A stretch of DNA of 64,000 nt from Thermofilaceae archaeon (lineage in GTDB: Archaea; Thermoproteota; Thermoprotei; Thermofilales; Thermofilaceae), in assembly GCA_025057995.1 (NCBI GenBank), contig JANXEW010000001.1, positions 403,327 to 467,326 of the forward strand. The letters run 5' to 3'. A program made the translations under genes and the position numbers. Shown here piece by piece: positions 28,866 through 38,726 of this stretch. The notes under the pieces were generated by a model. That model did no database searches and was not told the DNA's origin. It saw nothing but the letters and a program-made list of their open reading frames with translations. Position 1 is the stretch's first letter, and each line of letters starts with the position of its first letter.

Positions 28866-29552
28866 CTAGTGCAGATCTAGAGCATCTTCCACAGCTGATA
28901 AAACTCTAGCGGTAACATTCCAAGCTTCTAGTGTAACCTGTGAAATTGACACAGTCTCATCGGCTATTTCATAAAACTCGCTGCTGAAGTCTCCAGCTTG
29001 AAAACAGCCGATGATTACCATTGGAGTTTTCTCCTCAATAATCTTCCTTGCTAAATCTACCGGTTTTATTTTATAACCTTTCTCAGTCAAAAGATAAACT
29101 TTACTAGGTTTAAGTTGTTCCATGAGTTCACTCAGGTCGCAGGATAGAACTTGCAGTAAAGGTTCGCTGGAGCCGGGCGGCACCTCCTCCTCTACTAAAA
29201 GTTGCTCCATGAGACCTATGAAACGGTTGTAATTTCGTGGCAACTTTACGTGCCTTGAGACTCTAATTATCTTGCCATCATACGTGTGGATGTGAAGAGA
29301 AAGCAACCTGTTCCTATTGAGTAGGGAACCTAAAGCTAGTAAAGAGCAGAAATGTACGATGTCTGGACGCCCCCTCCTTTCAGCGTCGCCAAGGTTGAGC
29401 ATAGCTGGGCGATGGATGGATACATCGAGCAGAGTCTGTCCAGGCCTTTTACCCCTGCGTTTAGCCCAAGCTTTAACAGCCGGATGTTCCCAGAGTTCTC
29501 TAGGAACGAGCTCTAGGCCGCTTGCAGCAAATAGAAGACAAAGCTCGTCCAA
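28866..29552 (-). CDS. nep1: Nep1/Emg1 SPOUT family rRNA pseudouridine methyltransferase
   Basis: 228 aa; LLDVSIHRPAMLNLGDAERRGRPDIVHFCSLLALGSLLNR; LHIHTYDGKIIRVSRHVKLPRNYNRFIGLMEQLL. Confidence 0.92.
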   Translation of the reverse strand: MDELCLLFAASGLELVPRELWEHPAVKAWAKRRGKRPGQTLLDVSIHRPAMLNLGDAERRGRPDIVHFCSLLALGSLLNRNRLLSLHIHTYDGKIIRVSRHVKLPRNYNRFIGLMEQLLVEEEVPPGSSEPLLQVLSCDLSELMEQLKPSKVYLLTEKGYKIKPVDLARKIIEEKTPMVIIGCFQAGDFSSEFYEIADETVSISQVTLEAWNVTARVLSAVEDALDLH

Positions 29553-30022
29553 AGTGATCGCACCTCCCTACAAGTCTATTCATAAATAACATTGATGTCC
29601 AGAACCACTCTATCTTTAAACTCATATGAATATAACGAAATAATTTTTCGAGAAAGTGCTCAACTCTATATGTTTATTCATGAAGTTGCTGACGAAATAA
29701 TAAAAGTTTAACGAAAACTTTCTCTAACTAAATCACAACGATTTACTTTACTACAATAACGTAAGCTTAAAAGAGTTTAACCTCGATCAATCATGTTGAT
29801 CGTACATGTCAAGAGTCTAGTTCTATAAGGTGAATTCTACTACGTGATCAGGTGTGGACTGTCTTAAACTTTAGATAAGTAACCTACTTATAACTTACCA
29901 CTAACAGTACTTTTAATATGCATACTTACTCTCCTACCCCCTCAGCAGCGTAAACGATTGTATTATAACATACAATAATACGTGAATTTAACACTTGTAG
30001 GTGGATGACGTGGGGGTGTTTT

Positions 30023-30739
30023 TCATGATGTTTCCTGTTGTTGTCTATCTTCTATTATATTTAACATCAAAGCTATGGATTTTAACTTATTTATTTTGCT
30101 AGATTCATACTTTAATTCTTCTAACCATCTTATGTAAGCTTCGTCAGGGTTTCTAGATGTTACAACAAAGTTAAAGATGTAGTTAACCATACGCATCACT
30201 TGCTCCTCGCTTAAGTTCCTTGAGCTTAGAGAATCGGTGGGCGGTGGAGGGTACTCCCAAGCCGTTACCCTAGCTATCTCGATTGGTTGAAGTGATATCG
30301 TCGCGTAGCCCGCCTTAGCTGGCGGCTCCCTTTTCCCCACAAGTTTTCTCCAAGCTTCGAGATCGACTTTCCCTGTTACGCGAACCCTAAGTATCTGTCT
30401 AGCGAGTTCCCAAGACGCTTCAGCCTCGACGGCTATAGGTGGCCCATAACACTCTATTGAAAGCTTGAAGCCGCTCGCGTGCAAGGATCTTAGCCTACGC
30501 AGAAGAGGTTCTTCTGTCCAAGCCCACGCGTCCACGTAGGGTAAGCCCGAGTCTCTGACCGCGGATACCAGGTCGTCCCATGTTGTTAAGCCCTTTACGA
30601 AACCTTTAACGTGTCGTTCAAGTTCACTCGGGTAAGGTAGTAGAACCCCTTTCAACTCATCAGCTGCAAGTACTATTTCCTCGGCTGCCCACAGCCTAGC
30701 TAACCGGAGCCTGGATGCCACTATGACCCAAGGCTCCAT
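30023..30739 (-). CDS. Hypothetical protein
   Basis: 238 aa long ORF with no competing ORF; no recognised family. Confidence 0.6.
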   Translation of the reverse strand: MEPWVIVASRLRLARLWAAEEIVLAADELKGVLLPYPSELERHVKGFVKGLTTWDDLVSAVRDSGLPYVDAWAWTEEPLLRRLRSLHASGFKLSIECYGPPIAVEAEASWELARQILRVRVTGKVDLEAWRKLVGKREPPAKAGYATISLQPIEIARVTAWEYPPPPTDSLSSRNLSEEQVMRMVNYIFNFVVTSRNPDEAYIRWLEELKYESSKINKLKSIALMLNIIEDRQQQETS

Positions 30740-30838
30740 ACGCGCGTACGTGAAGCGTGAGAAGGGAAAAGTTTTCCTCTGGTCGAGGCGTTCGTCAACA
30801 ATAAAAAGATGCTTAAACTTTACTCAACGGTGTAGAGT

Positions 30839-31825
30839 TTGCGTATAAGGATCTTGGGACTGTTTCTCCTGTTAGCTACGGTAATCCCTTCGCGTTACGA
30901 TTCGTTCGCTCAAACGCCTGTAGTGGTTACTAATACTGTCACTTATTCTCTTCACGGGCGCTTCCTCCTAGTTAACAATAACAACTTTACCGTAAGAGAT
31001 TACGTGTATGTTCCTCTTCCTCAAAACTCTTCGTTTCAGAAAAGCTTTGTGAACTATATGGAGCCTAACCCTCTTCGGTATTTACGCGACGAGGACGGTA
31101 ACTTTTATGCTATTGTCGTCGTCGAAGTTGAGCCTAAATCCAATGTATGGATCAACGTCTCTTACACCGTGAAGGTTTCAGCTTACCGTTTGGGCGACGC
31201 GGGAGCGCTCTGGCCATCTTTAGAAATAGTTAGAAAGTACACTTCATCCAGCGGCTACTGGAACATATACAACTCGACGTTGATTGACTTGTCTTACCGT
31301 ACCGCTCTAGCTGATACGCCGTTAGAGACGGCTAGGAAATTAGCTGAGTGGGTTGTAGCTAGAGTAGGCTACAGGATTGAGCTTTCAAGGCTTGGTAGCG
31401 ACCATGCCCTAGTTGCGAGACGCTTCGACTACGTCATAGTCGGAGATTGTGTTGAAGTAGCCGATGTGTACGTAACTATGGCGAGAATCTTAGGTTTGCC
31501 TGCTAGAACTGCTTACGGACTCCTTCTCTCAGGTTTAAAAGGTAGAATGTGGCTTAACCTTACAACTCTCCACGAAGAAGGTTTGCAACTGCTTGAGCAC
31601 TGGGGTGGACACATGTGGCCTCAAGTCTACTTCACCGAGGTCGGTTGGGTGGACGTAGACATGCTCGACGGCTTGAAGCCGAACGTAGGGGTCTACAACG
31701 AGAACCACATACTCTTTGGTGTCGAGGAGACTAAATATTACGGTTCAGCTTTAAGTAGCGCCTGCATACCGAGCTACCTTACCCTCCAGTACGTAGAGTA
31801 CACGTACGAAGGTGAGAGAACTTGA
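30839..31825 (+). CDS. Exported transglutaminase-like domain protein
   Basis: 328 aa; signal peptide to FAQTP; GDCVEVADVYVTMARILGLPARTAYG, GGHMWPQVYFTEVGWVDVD (Cys/His/Asp triad). Confidence 0.85.
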   Translation: MRIRILGLFLLLATVIPSRYDSFAQTPVVVTNTVTYSLHGRFLLVNNNNFTVRDYVYVPLPQNSSFQKSFVNYMEPNPLRYLRDEDGNFYAIVVVEVEPKSNVWINVSYTVKVSAYRLGDAGALWPSLEIVRKYTSSSGYWNIYNSTLIDLSYRTALADTPLETARKLAEWVVARVGYRIELSRLGSDHALVARRFDYVIVGDCVEVADVYVTMARILGLPARTAYGLLLSGLKGRMWLNLTTLHEEGLQLLEHWGGHMWPQVYFTEVGWVDVDMLDGLKPNVGVYNENHILFGVEETKYYGSALSSACIPSYLTLQYVEYTYEGERT

Positions 31826-32943
31826 ACCGCTTCCATCTACTCGCTGTTTTGATTTCTACCTACGCCGTTCTAACGTACGCTCAGCCGAGCTACTGGATCG
31901 CCTTAAACTATAAGGTTACTTTCTCGAGCGACGGCAGTGCCCTCGTAGAAGCCATGTTGCATCCATTCTCCCTAGACGGGAATAGCCTCTTTGGTGATGC
32001 TCGAGTAGAAAGGGATCTCAACGCCTCTGTAAGGGGGATCGCCAATTACACTCTATTAATGTTCTCAGACAACCTGAAACTCCTTTCCTATAGTCTTCTC
32101 TCCTACGAGAAGCGGCTCCACGAAACCGTAATGTGCGACGTAGCTAACACAGGGGTGATGTCTAGTTTTAAAGGAGCCTACGTGTTGTCTACGTTAGTTT
32201 ACCTTAACACTAGCAACTACGTTAGGAAGCTGAACGCTACGCTCTACGAGGTGAAAGTGAGAGACAGCTTCACCAGCATGGACGTACGCAGCTGGATTGA
32301 CGTAATCCACTTCTGCTTTAAGAACGTTCGACTGAGGGAGTTTAGATGGGAGCCCCCCTTCGCTCGTGGACCAAAATCCGCCGAAGACGGATGTATGCTA
32401 TGGGAGAATTACAACGAGCAAGAAGCCCCAGACTTTTACGTTTTCATTCTAGAAGCCCCTAGCTTCGAGTACGTCGGTGAACCACCGGAGATCTCAGCTG
32501 TCATATCAAACATTGAGTACGGCTACAACCGTTTCACAGTCACGGTGAAGAACACGGGGTTAACGAGCGGTTACGCTTACGTAAGAGTTGTATCAAATTC
32601 CTCTGAGCAAGCTCGAAAAATCTACCTCTCAGCGAGAGCTTCGAGAGAAGTTACCTTCCCTAATATAGCTGGCGAAGTTTTCATCATCGAGCTATACTCA
32701 GGTAGTGAGTTGCTTGACAATAGAACATTCACAACTTACCATGGAGACGTGGTTGAACCGTCTGACACCGTTAAACCGCCAGACACGTCTGATAAACAAC
32801 AGTCGACGATGCCCTCAGTTACTGTTATACTAATTGTAACCTTCATCGCAGTCATACTCATTATTCTAGTTCTAACGGTATTTTTCAAGAAGTCAAGACA
32901 ACAATCACAAGAAAACTACTCTACCGATGTATACTTGAAATAA
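31822..32943 (+). CDS. Exported, C-terminally anchored protein of unknown function
   Basis: 373 aa; signal peptide to TYAQPSYW; C-terminal TM plus KKSRQQ; overlaps the transglutaminase gene by 4 nt. Confidence 0.7.
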   Translation: MNRFHLLAVLISTYAVLTYAQPSYWIALNYKVTFSSDGSALVEAMLHPFSLDGNSLFGDARVERDLNASVRGIANYTLLMFSDNLKLLSYSLLSYEKRLHETVMCDVANTGVMSSFKGAYVLSTLVYLNTSNYVRKLNATLYEVKVRDSFTSMDVRSWIDVIHFCFKNVRLREFRWEPPFARGPKSAEDGCMLWENYNEQEAPDFYVFILEAPSFEYVGEPPEISAVISNIEYGYNRFTVTVKNTGLTSGYAYVRVVSNSSEQARKIYLSARASREVTFPNIAGEVFIIELYSGSELLDNRTFTTYHGDVVEPSDTVKPPDTSDKQQSTMPSVTVILIVTFIAVILIILVLTVFFKKSRQQSQENYSTDVYLK

Positions 32944-33173
32944 AAAAATTAGATGAGTAAATGATCTTCCTAGCTAGATAAATTTAATGCCATAGTTGTA
33001 GTAAATACTCATTCTAGAAGGGTTCTTTAACATAAGAAGTAAAAGAGATACTTCAAGTGATGATCCGGCACTTAAAACTCTTGAGATAATACTAGCGGTC
33101 TTAGCCTAAAGTTTTGCGGTTTTTAATAAATTTTAATGCAAATTTTTTTCTAGTATTGATTCGGAACTACAGC

Positions 33174-34238
33174 GTGAAGAAACTGAAAGTCGGGATTATT
33201 GGTGCTGGTGGTATAGCAAACAACCACGCTCACTACTACAGGGAACTACCGGATGTCGAGCTATCTGCTGTCGCGGATGTAGCTCAAGATAGGGCTAGGG
33301 AGTTTGCTCTCAGGTGGGGCATCCCACCTGATGGAGTTTTCAGCGAATTTTCAGAGATGTTACGTAGCGTAGAGTTAGACGCCGTCAGCATCTGTACGCC
33401 ACACAAGGTTCACGCTAAACCAGCCGTCGAAGCTCTCAAACGAGGTATCCACGTCCTAGTTGAGAAGCCTATGGCTTCATGCGGTTCTGAAGCTTTGGAG
33501 ATGTATAAGGCGGCGAGGTCTTCAGGGAAGATCTTAATGGTAGGTTTTCAAACCCGATGGTCACCTGAGTTAAGAGTGGCTAAGAGAATCGTGGCCTCGG
33601 GAGCCCTTGGGAGAGTTTACTACGCGGAAACCACACTCGGAGGTAGGAGAAGGGGTATACCGGGGTCGGCGACTTTCACGAAAAAGGATCTCGCGGGAGG
33701 TGGAGTGCTTCTCGACCTAGGCTGTTACGCGATAGACAACATAATGTTCGTGTTGGGTCATCCCAAACCTCTGGCTGTCTCAGCTTCTATCGAGTCAGCC
33801 GTAGGCGGGCAGAAGGATGCACTGGTCGAAGGCGGCTGGGCTTGGAACCCCGAAAGCTTCGAAGTCGAGGATTTTGTCTCCGCTTTCATAAGGTTTGAGA
33901 ACGGGTTGACCGTCCTCCTGAAGGAGAGTTGGGCTATGCACCTTGAGACTTTAGGCTCACCCTTTATTCTAGGTACCAAGGGCGGGCTAAGGCTTTCACC
34001 GTTGGAGTTGTATAGGGACGAGTGGGGTTATATGGCTAACACTTCCTTCAAGCTGCCCCAAGTTGACATCTACAGGGAGAGGATCCGGAACTTCGTTGAA
34101 GCAGTCAAGAAGGGCGGTCCTTCGCCTATAGACCCGCGAGAGATCGTGATGGAAATGTTCATCATCGACTCCATCTACGAGTCAGCTAGTAAAAGGAAGG
34201 AGGTTGACGTAAAACTGCCTGCTGAACTGTTCTCTTAA
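33174..34238 (+). CDS. Gfo/Idh/MocA family oxidoreductase
   Basis: LKVGIIGAGGIANNHAHYYRELPDVELSAVAD; VEKPMASCGSEA; likely GTG start at 33174. Confidence 0.92.
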   Translation: MKKLKVGIIGAGGIANNHAHYYRELPDVELSAVADVAQDRAREFALRWGIPPDGVFSEFSEMLRSVELDAVSICTPHKVHAKPAVEALKRGIHVLVEKPMASCGSEALEMYKAARSSGKILMVGFQTRWSPELRVAKRIVASGALGRVYYAETTLGGRRRGIPGSATFTKKDLAGGGVLLDLGCYAIDNIMFVLGHPKPLAVSASIESAVGGQKDALVEGGWAWNPESFEVEDFVSAFIRFENGLTVLLKESWAMHLETLGSPFILGTKGGLRLSPLELYRDEWGYMANTSFKLPQVDIYRERIRNFVEAVKKGGPSPIDPREIVMEMFIIDSIYESASKRKEVDVKLPAELFS

Positions 34239-35272
34239 GTTTCTCCGATCCACTCCAGCGCTTGTAAGACGCACTCGTCCGGAGTCTTTAACCTGACAAC
34301 CATTTCCCTCGCTTTCTTCACGTTTTCTTCTACTTGGCTCTCATCTAAGCTTAAAACTTCTTCAGCAAGTTCGCTGGGACTCCCATCCCACCGTTTGAGA
34401 GGAAAGCCTAAACTTTGAACGTACGCGCTTACTTTCAAGTTCAACGGGAAAGTATAGTACGAGGGGATGCCTAGAAGTGCCGCTTCTCTCGCCATAGTGC
34501 CTCCGCCCGTAACTACAGCTAACGAATGATGAACTAGGTCTAAGCCATCGACACAAGTCGTAGGCGCTAGGAAGCCGCGTTTCAAAGCTTCTTTACGCTG
34601 TTCTTCGTACCTAGGTAGAACAACCGTCGTTAAGCCGTGCTTCTTGAGCACATCACATAGCTCCAACCAACCCCACCCGCCCCAAGAATAGTAAGCGGCT
34701 TTGAACTCCTCAGGCCTTACAACTACGTACCGTCTCCTCTCTAGTTTAAGTTCCTTTAGCGTGCTACCTGTAGGCTTAAACATTTTAACCCACAGGATCT
34801 CGTCAACACCATCGTAGTAGAACACGCGAGCGTTTTTCGAGAGGAAGTTTTCAAACTCTCCTCTTAAGGCTTCTGGAGCTACCAGTACTGAGCAAAGCGG
34901 GAGGGAGAGCCTGTTTGCAGCTTCAGCGTGAGGCGTATCATTTAAAGCTATGTAAGGTATCCCTAGACCGAAGGCAACGCGCGCAGCCGACGGGTTTGGG
35001 TAGGCTACGAGAGCTTTAGGCGAAGCTTCGCCGACCAAGCGTGCTAGAGCGTAAACTCTATTTGCGTCTGCGAGCAGCTTCCCAAGCTTTGTACCGCCCC
35101 CGTGCTCTCCAACCACCGTCGGCTTCAACCCGTAAAGTTCTATAGTGTAACGTGTACACTCGTACTCTCTACAGGTGATAAAAGTCTCGTAGCCTAAATC
35201 CTTCAGGTGGAGGGCGAGGCAGGCGGCGAGCCTCCCCTGCTTAGAAGTTAAAGCATCAAGCCAGACTCTCAA
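34235..35272 (-). CDS. DUF354 family protein (glycosyltransferase-like fold)
   Basis: 345 aa; MRVWLDALTSKQGRLAACLALHLKDLGYETFITCREY; VTGGGTMAREAALLGIPSYY. Confidence 0.85.
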   Translation of the reverse strand: MRVWLDALTSKQGRLAACLALHLKDLGYETFITCREYECTRYTIELYGLKPTVVGEHGGGTKLGKLLADANRVYALARLVGEASPKALVAYPNPSAARVAFGLGIPYIALNDTPHAEAANRLSLPLCSVLVAPEALRGEFENFLSKNARVFYYDGVDEILWVKMFKPTGSTLKELKLERRRYVVVRPEEFKAAYYSWGGWGWLELCDVLKKHGLTTVVLPRYEEQRKEALKRGFLAPTTCVDGLDLVHHSLAVVTGGGTMAREAALLGIPSYYTFPLNLKVSAYVQSLGFPLKRWDGSPSELAEEVLSLDESQVEENVKKAREMVVRLKTPDECVLQALEWIGET

Positions 35273-35278
35273 CCTGTT

Positions 35279-36079
35279 TCACCCTATCCTCTGTACCCGT
35301 GCCCCCAAGTTGTTCAACTTTCTTTCAAGGAACTGAACTACTGTAGTGACGAGCGTTGCCGCCCTCTCACGTTCGTCATCGAACGCTGTGACGTGGAGTT
35401 CAAGGACTGGGACGCCGAGTTCAGAGCCTTTCGGGTGGCTTTTTACGTAAACTTTTTCACTCAACTTTAAAGCTTCTTTAATCACGGGGGCGGCGAGGGA
35501 TTCAGGGACGCCTGAAACCTTAAGCAGGGCTTCTGAACGGCATTTTAAGGGTTCAAGCTTCCTTAATTTAGGTTCCACGTAGCTTTCGAAAATGGCCTCC
35601 ATCTCAGCTGGAACGCCCGGGAGTAAAAATAAGTGTGCGCCCTTCCACTCCACTTCTACGCCGGGGGCAGTGCCTACGGGGTTGTATATCGGCTTAGCCC
35701 CTTTGGGGAGCTTAGCCATCTTTACCCTGCTCTCCGTGAGGTCGCCCCTATACTTTTCCTTGATCACCTTGAGTGCATCATCGTTCAGCTCTAGTTCAAC
35801 ACCCATAGCTTTCGCCAACCCCTCTACAGTCATATCGTCAAAAGTGGGTCCCAACCCGCCTGTAGAGACGACAACTCTAGCCCCCCTGTCTACGGCGGTG
35901 GAGAAAGCCCACGCTATCAAATCCGGTTCATCGGGCACTATCAAACCTCCTTCAACTCTGTATCCCAGGTCAGTCAGCTTCCTCCCCAGCCAAGCGAGGT
36001 TAGTGTTGACGACTTTGCCTATCAACAACTCGTTTCCCACGCTAATCAAGTAAGCTTTCGGTCCAACGGTCAGCCCCAT
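35279..36079 (-). CDS. CinA-like / molybdopterin-binding domain protein
   Basis: 266 aa; AYLISVGNELLIGKVVNTNLAWLGRKLTDLGY; VVVSTGGLGPTFDDMTVEGLAKAMG; PIYNPVGTAPGVEVE; LLPGVPAEMEAIFE. Confidence 0.92.
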   Translation of the reverse strand: MGLTVGPKAYLISVGNELLIGKVVNTNLAWLGRKLTDLGYRVEGGLIVPDEPDLIAWAFSTAVDRGARVVVSTGGLGPTFDDMTVEGLAKAMGVELELNDDALKVIKEKYRGDLTESRVKMAKLPKGAKPIYNPVGTAPGVEVEWKGAHLFLLPGVPAEMEAIFESYVEPKLRKLEPLKCRSEALLKVSGVPESLAAPVIKEALKLSEKVYVKSHPKGSELGVPVLELHVTAFDDERERAATLVTTVVQFLERKLNNLGARVQRIG

Positions 36080-36172
36080 CGTGCAAGTGGGAACGATGCC
36101 TTGGATAAACGTAGCGGTTTAGTTTGAGGTTATCGTTTTAAGCCGCTTAACTGAAGCCCGGTAGGTCGCCGG

Positions 36173-37210
36173 GTGAAGCATTTGCAAGTTAGAAAAACAC
36201 AGTTCCATGGAGTTGAGGTGCCGGTCATTAGTCTAGAGAAGGGGGAGGAGGCTATAATAGTTTCAGATACTCACTTCGGGTTAAAGTATAAGGAGAAGTT
36301 CATGAGTAAGTTCAAAGAGTTTGAGAAGTTTCTAAAAAGTTTTACGGATACTAAGCGACCAGCTTTGCTTGTCCTCTTAGGGGACATCTTCGAGTTTTGG
36401 ACGGCGAGAGCTAGCGAGATCCTCTTCTCCGCTTTATCTCCCTTGAGGCAGCTTGTAAAACTTGACTCCAACATAGTGTATGTCGTAGGCAACCACGACA
36501 GGATCGCAGCCCACCTTAATAAAGGCGGGGTCCTAGAAGGAGAGAAGCTCATCATCGCACCAGACTACGTGGTACTAGAATGCGGGGGGAAGAGAGGGTT
36601 GCTTTTTCACGGTCATCAACTTGACTGGAAGTTCATCAGGCTTAGATGGATTTGGAGGGTGGAGACCTACATTTACCTTCTCTCGGAAACTCTTTCGGTT
36701 CTACCCTGGGCTCTTGAGTGGATTTTAGCCCTCGGCTACATTACCATCCTGCCTTTGCTCCTATACTTGACCGAAGGTGCACCGCTCACTTATAGGGCTT
36801 TCACTCTGATATCAGCCTTATTGCTTCTCGCACCTATTATTGTGCTACTGTGGAGGGCTGTTCAGGACAACGTGTGGTACGGTGTCGTTCAACCGTTGTC
36901 GTACAAGCTGTCCAAGGGGAGGCTTCGAGGGAAAACCATCGCTTCAGGACAAGTTAGGAAGGCTCTAGAAAACTTGTTGAGCTTAGTGGAATCTAACGGG
37001 CTAGGGCGTATGGATTTCGTCATATTCGGTCACACACACGTACCGGGTTTAATCAAGGACGAGAACGGTAAGATTATCGCTAACACTGGGGGTTGGGTTG
37101 AAGGGTTAGAGGGATCCAGTTGCAGTTTCCTAAAAGTAAGCGACGAAGGAATTACTTTATCGAGGTGGAACGGGTCGCAGGAGGAGATTTTATTCTTCAC
37201 CCCCTTTTAA
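36173..37210 (+). CDS. Metallophosphoesterase with transmembrane segments
   Basis: 345 aa; IVSDTHFGLK, LLGDIFEFW, VVGNHDR, FHGHQLD, IFGHTHVPG; central hydrophobic helices. Confidence 0.9.
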   Translation: MKHLQVRKTQFHGVEVPVISLEKGEEAIIVSDTHFGLKYKEKFMSKFKEFEKFLKSFTDTKRPALLVLLGDIFEFWTARASEILFSALSPLRQLVKLDSNIVYVVGNHDRIAAHLNKGGVLEGEKLIIAPDYVVLECGGKRGLLFHGHQLDWKFIRLRWIWRVETYIYLLSETLSVLPWALEWILALGYITILPLLLYLTEGAPLTYRAFTLISALLLLAPIIVLLWRAVQDNVWYGVVQPLSYKLSKGRLRGKTIASGQVRKALENLLSLVESNGLGRMDFVIFGHTHVPGLIKDENGKIIANTGGWVEGLEGSSCSFLKVSDEGITLSRWNGSQEEILFFTPF

Positions 37211-38088
37211 GAGAGGAGAGCTAAGAGAAAGGGGAGAGTGAGGGTCGCTACAGTCGTTAGTATCACGACTACGCTGCTCGCTTTCTCAGAGCTAGGATTG
37301 TAGACAGTACAGAGTATAGCGCTGGTCACAGCCGGCGGCATAGCCGCTTCAAGCATAGCTACTCTATGCGGTAGGCTACCAGGCTCTAAGTAGAGGGGAG
37401 AAGCCAGCCACATGACAGCAGGAGCTATAAGGAACCTTACAACAGCTACTTTCGCCGCTTGCGCCAGGTTCTTGGGTTTGACTTTCATGGATTGACTTCC
37501 AAGAGTGAAGAGAGCGAGGTAAGGCGCGGAACTCCCAACCTTTGACACTGTTTCCAAAAGCTGACGCGGTAGCTTTACACCAAAAGTTGATAGGAGTAAC
37601 CCCCCTATAATAGCGTATAAGGGCGGGAACCTGGAGAGTTCCCGTAACCCCTCATTAAGGTCCCCTTTTAACAGGAGGGGGGCTAGCAGGTAGCCGAGTG
37701 AGGCGTTGAACAACACGTAGAAGCCTACGAGGGGGAGGGACTCAGACCCCCAGAGCACGTAGGCTAAAGGTATTGGAAGGTACCCTGCGTTAACATACGT
37801 CGATAGAAGCATTAGTTCCCTGTCTTTAGTAAGCACGTAGGAGGCGGCGAGGGATACAGAAGCGGAGATGGCTACAGACAACCCCATCTGAAAGAGACTG
37901 GCGACAGGCTTTCCGCTCCCGTAAGTGGACGTGAAGAGAAGCAGAGGGAGGAACGTGTAGAGAAGGATTCTCGAAAGTCCTTGCGCTATATCGTCCTTGG
38001 GTCTAGCCTTTATCGCATAAAGGGCTCCAATGATTATAGGCACGTAGAGCTCGAGTAGTGCCGTTAAGATTTTCTCCAAGCAATCCAC
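37207..38088 (-). CDS. AEC family (auxin efflux carrier-like) transporter
   Basis: About 10 TM; TALLELYVPIIIGALYAIKARPKDDIAQGLSRILLYTFLPLLLF; AAMPPAVTSAILCTVYN. GTG at 38088 avoids the 47-nt overlap implied by the track start 38136. Confidence 0.8.
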   Translation of the reverse strand: MDCLEKILTALLELYVPIIIGALYAIKARPKDDIAQGLSRILLYTFLPLLLFTSTYGSGKPVASLFQMGLSVAISASVSLAASYVLTKDRELMLLSTYVNAGYLPIPLAYVLWGSESLPLVGFYVLFNASLGYLLAPLLLKGDLNEGLRELSRFPPLYAIIGGLLLSTFGVKLPRQLLETVSKVGSSAPYLALFTLGSQSMKVKPKNLAQAAKVAVVRFLIAPAVMWLASPLYLEPGSLPHRVAMLEAAMPPAVTSAILCTVYNPSSEKASSVVVILTTVATLTLPFLLALLS

Positions 38089-38089
38089 C

Positions 38090-38635
38090 CTACGTTCGGA
38101 GTACGCCCGGGTATCTGAGTTGAAGTGAATGAGCACAACGGAAGCAGAAGCGGTGGGTCTTAGAGTCCACCTCCATTATCGAGTTGCTGAACCTCATTAC
38201 ACAACGCGGCGTCTTACAGTGTTCGAGACCTAAAGCGTGTCCCAACTCGTGTATAGACTCCTTAAGAAGCCTAGCAGACAGTACCTCATCGTCTGAAGAG
38301 AACCCGTAGAACTCGGGTTTTAAACGGGTGAGGAAGACGGCGCCGCCCCACCCTGGCTTCGCTATCCCGAACACGAAGTTTAAACCTTCAACGTAAGCGT
38401 CCGAGTCGATGAGTAGAAGAGTCACTGGTGGAAGGATTCGTGAGAGATCCTCCATAAGCAGATCTGCCCGAACTTGTTCCCTTTCATCATCGTAGAAACT
38501 TAACACTCTTCCAGGGCTTAACCCTTTCCCTGTTATTACTTCAACTGTAAAAATTGTTCTAAGCTCGTCTACGAGGCGATGAACTAGTCCCGTCTCCACG
38601 TTCACCGGTTCTACACGTATCTTAAGAGCTTCCAC
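38090..38635 (-). CDS. amzA: Archaemetzincin family zinc protease
   Basis: 181 aa; ESIHELGHALGLEHCKTPRCVMRFSNSIMEVDSKTHRFCFRC. Confidence 0.94.
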   Translation of the reverse strand: MEALKIRVEPVNVETGLVHRLVDELRTIFTVEVITGKGLSPGRVLSFYDDEREQVRADLLMEDLSRILPPVTLLLIDSDAYVEGLNFVFGIAKPGWGGAVFLTRLKPEFYGFSSDDEVLSARLLKESIHELGHALGLEHCKTPRCVMRFSNSIMEVDSKTHRFCFRCAHSLQLRYPGVLRT

Positions 38636-38726
38636 GCGCGTGAAGGCTAATCTACGATCTATTAACCTTGTTGCAACCTTCTAGCGAAAGACTAAATTAC
38701 CACTCGCTCACTCTGGAGGACTTGTT

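Noticed and set aside
33056-33110. Possible C/D box RNA (TGATGA at about 33060)
   Set aside because: No CUGA D box at suitable spacing and no terminal stem.
37207-38136. 47-nt overlap between AEC transporter and archaemetzincin genes
   Set aside because: Disappears if the transporter starts at GTG 38088, where hydrophobic coding sequence begins.
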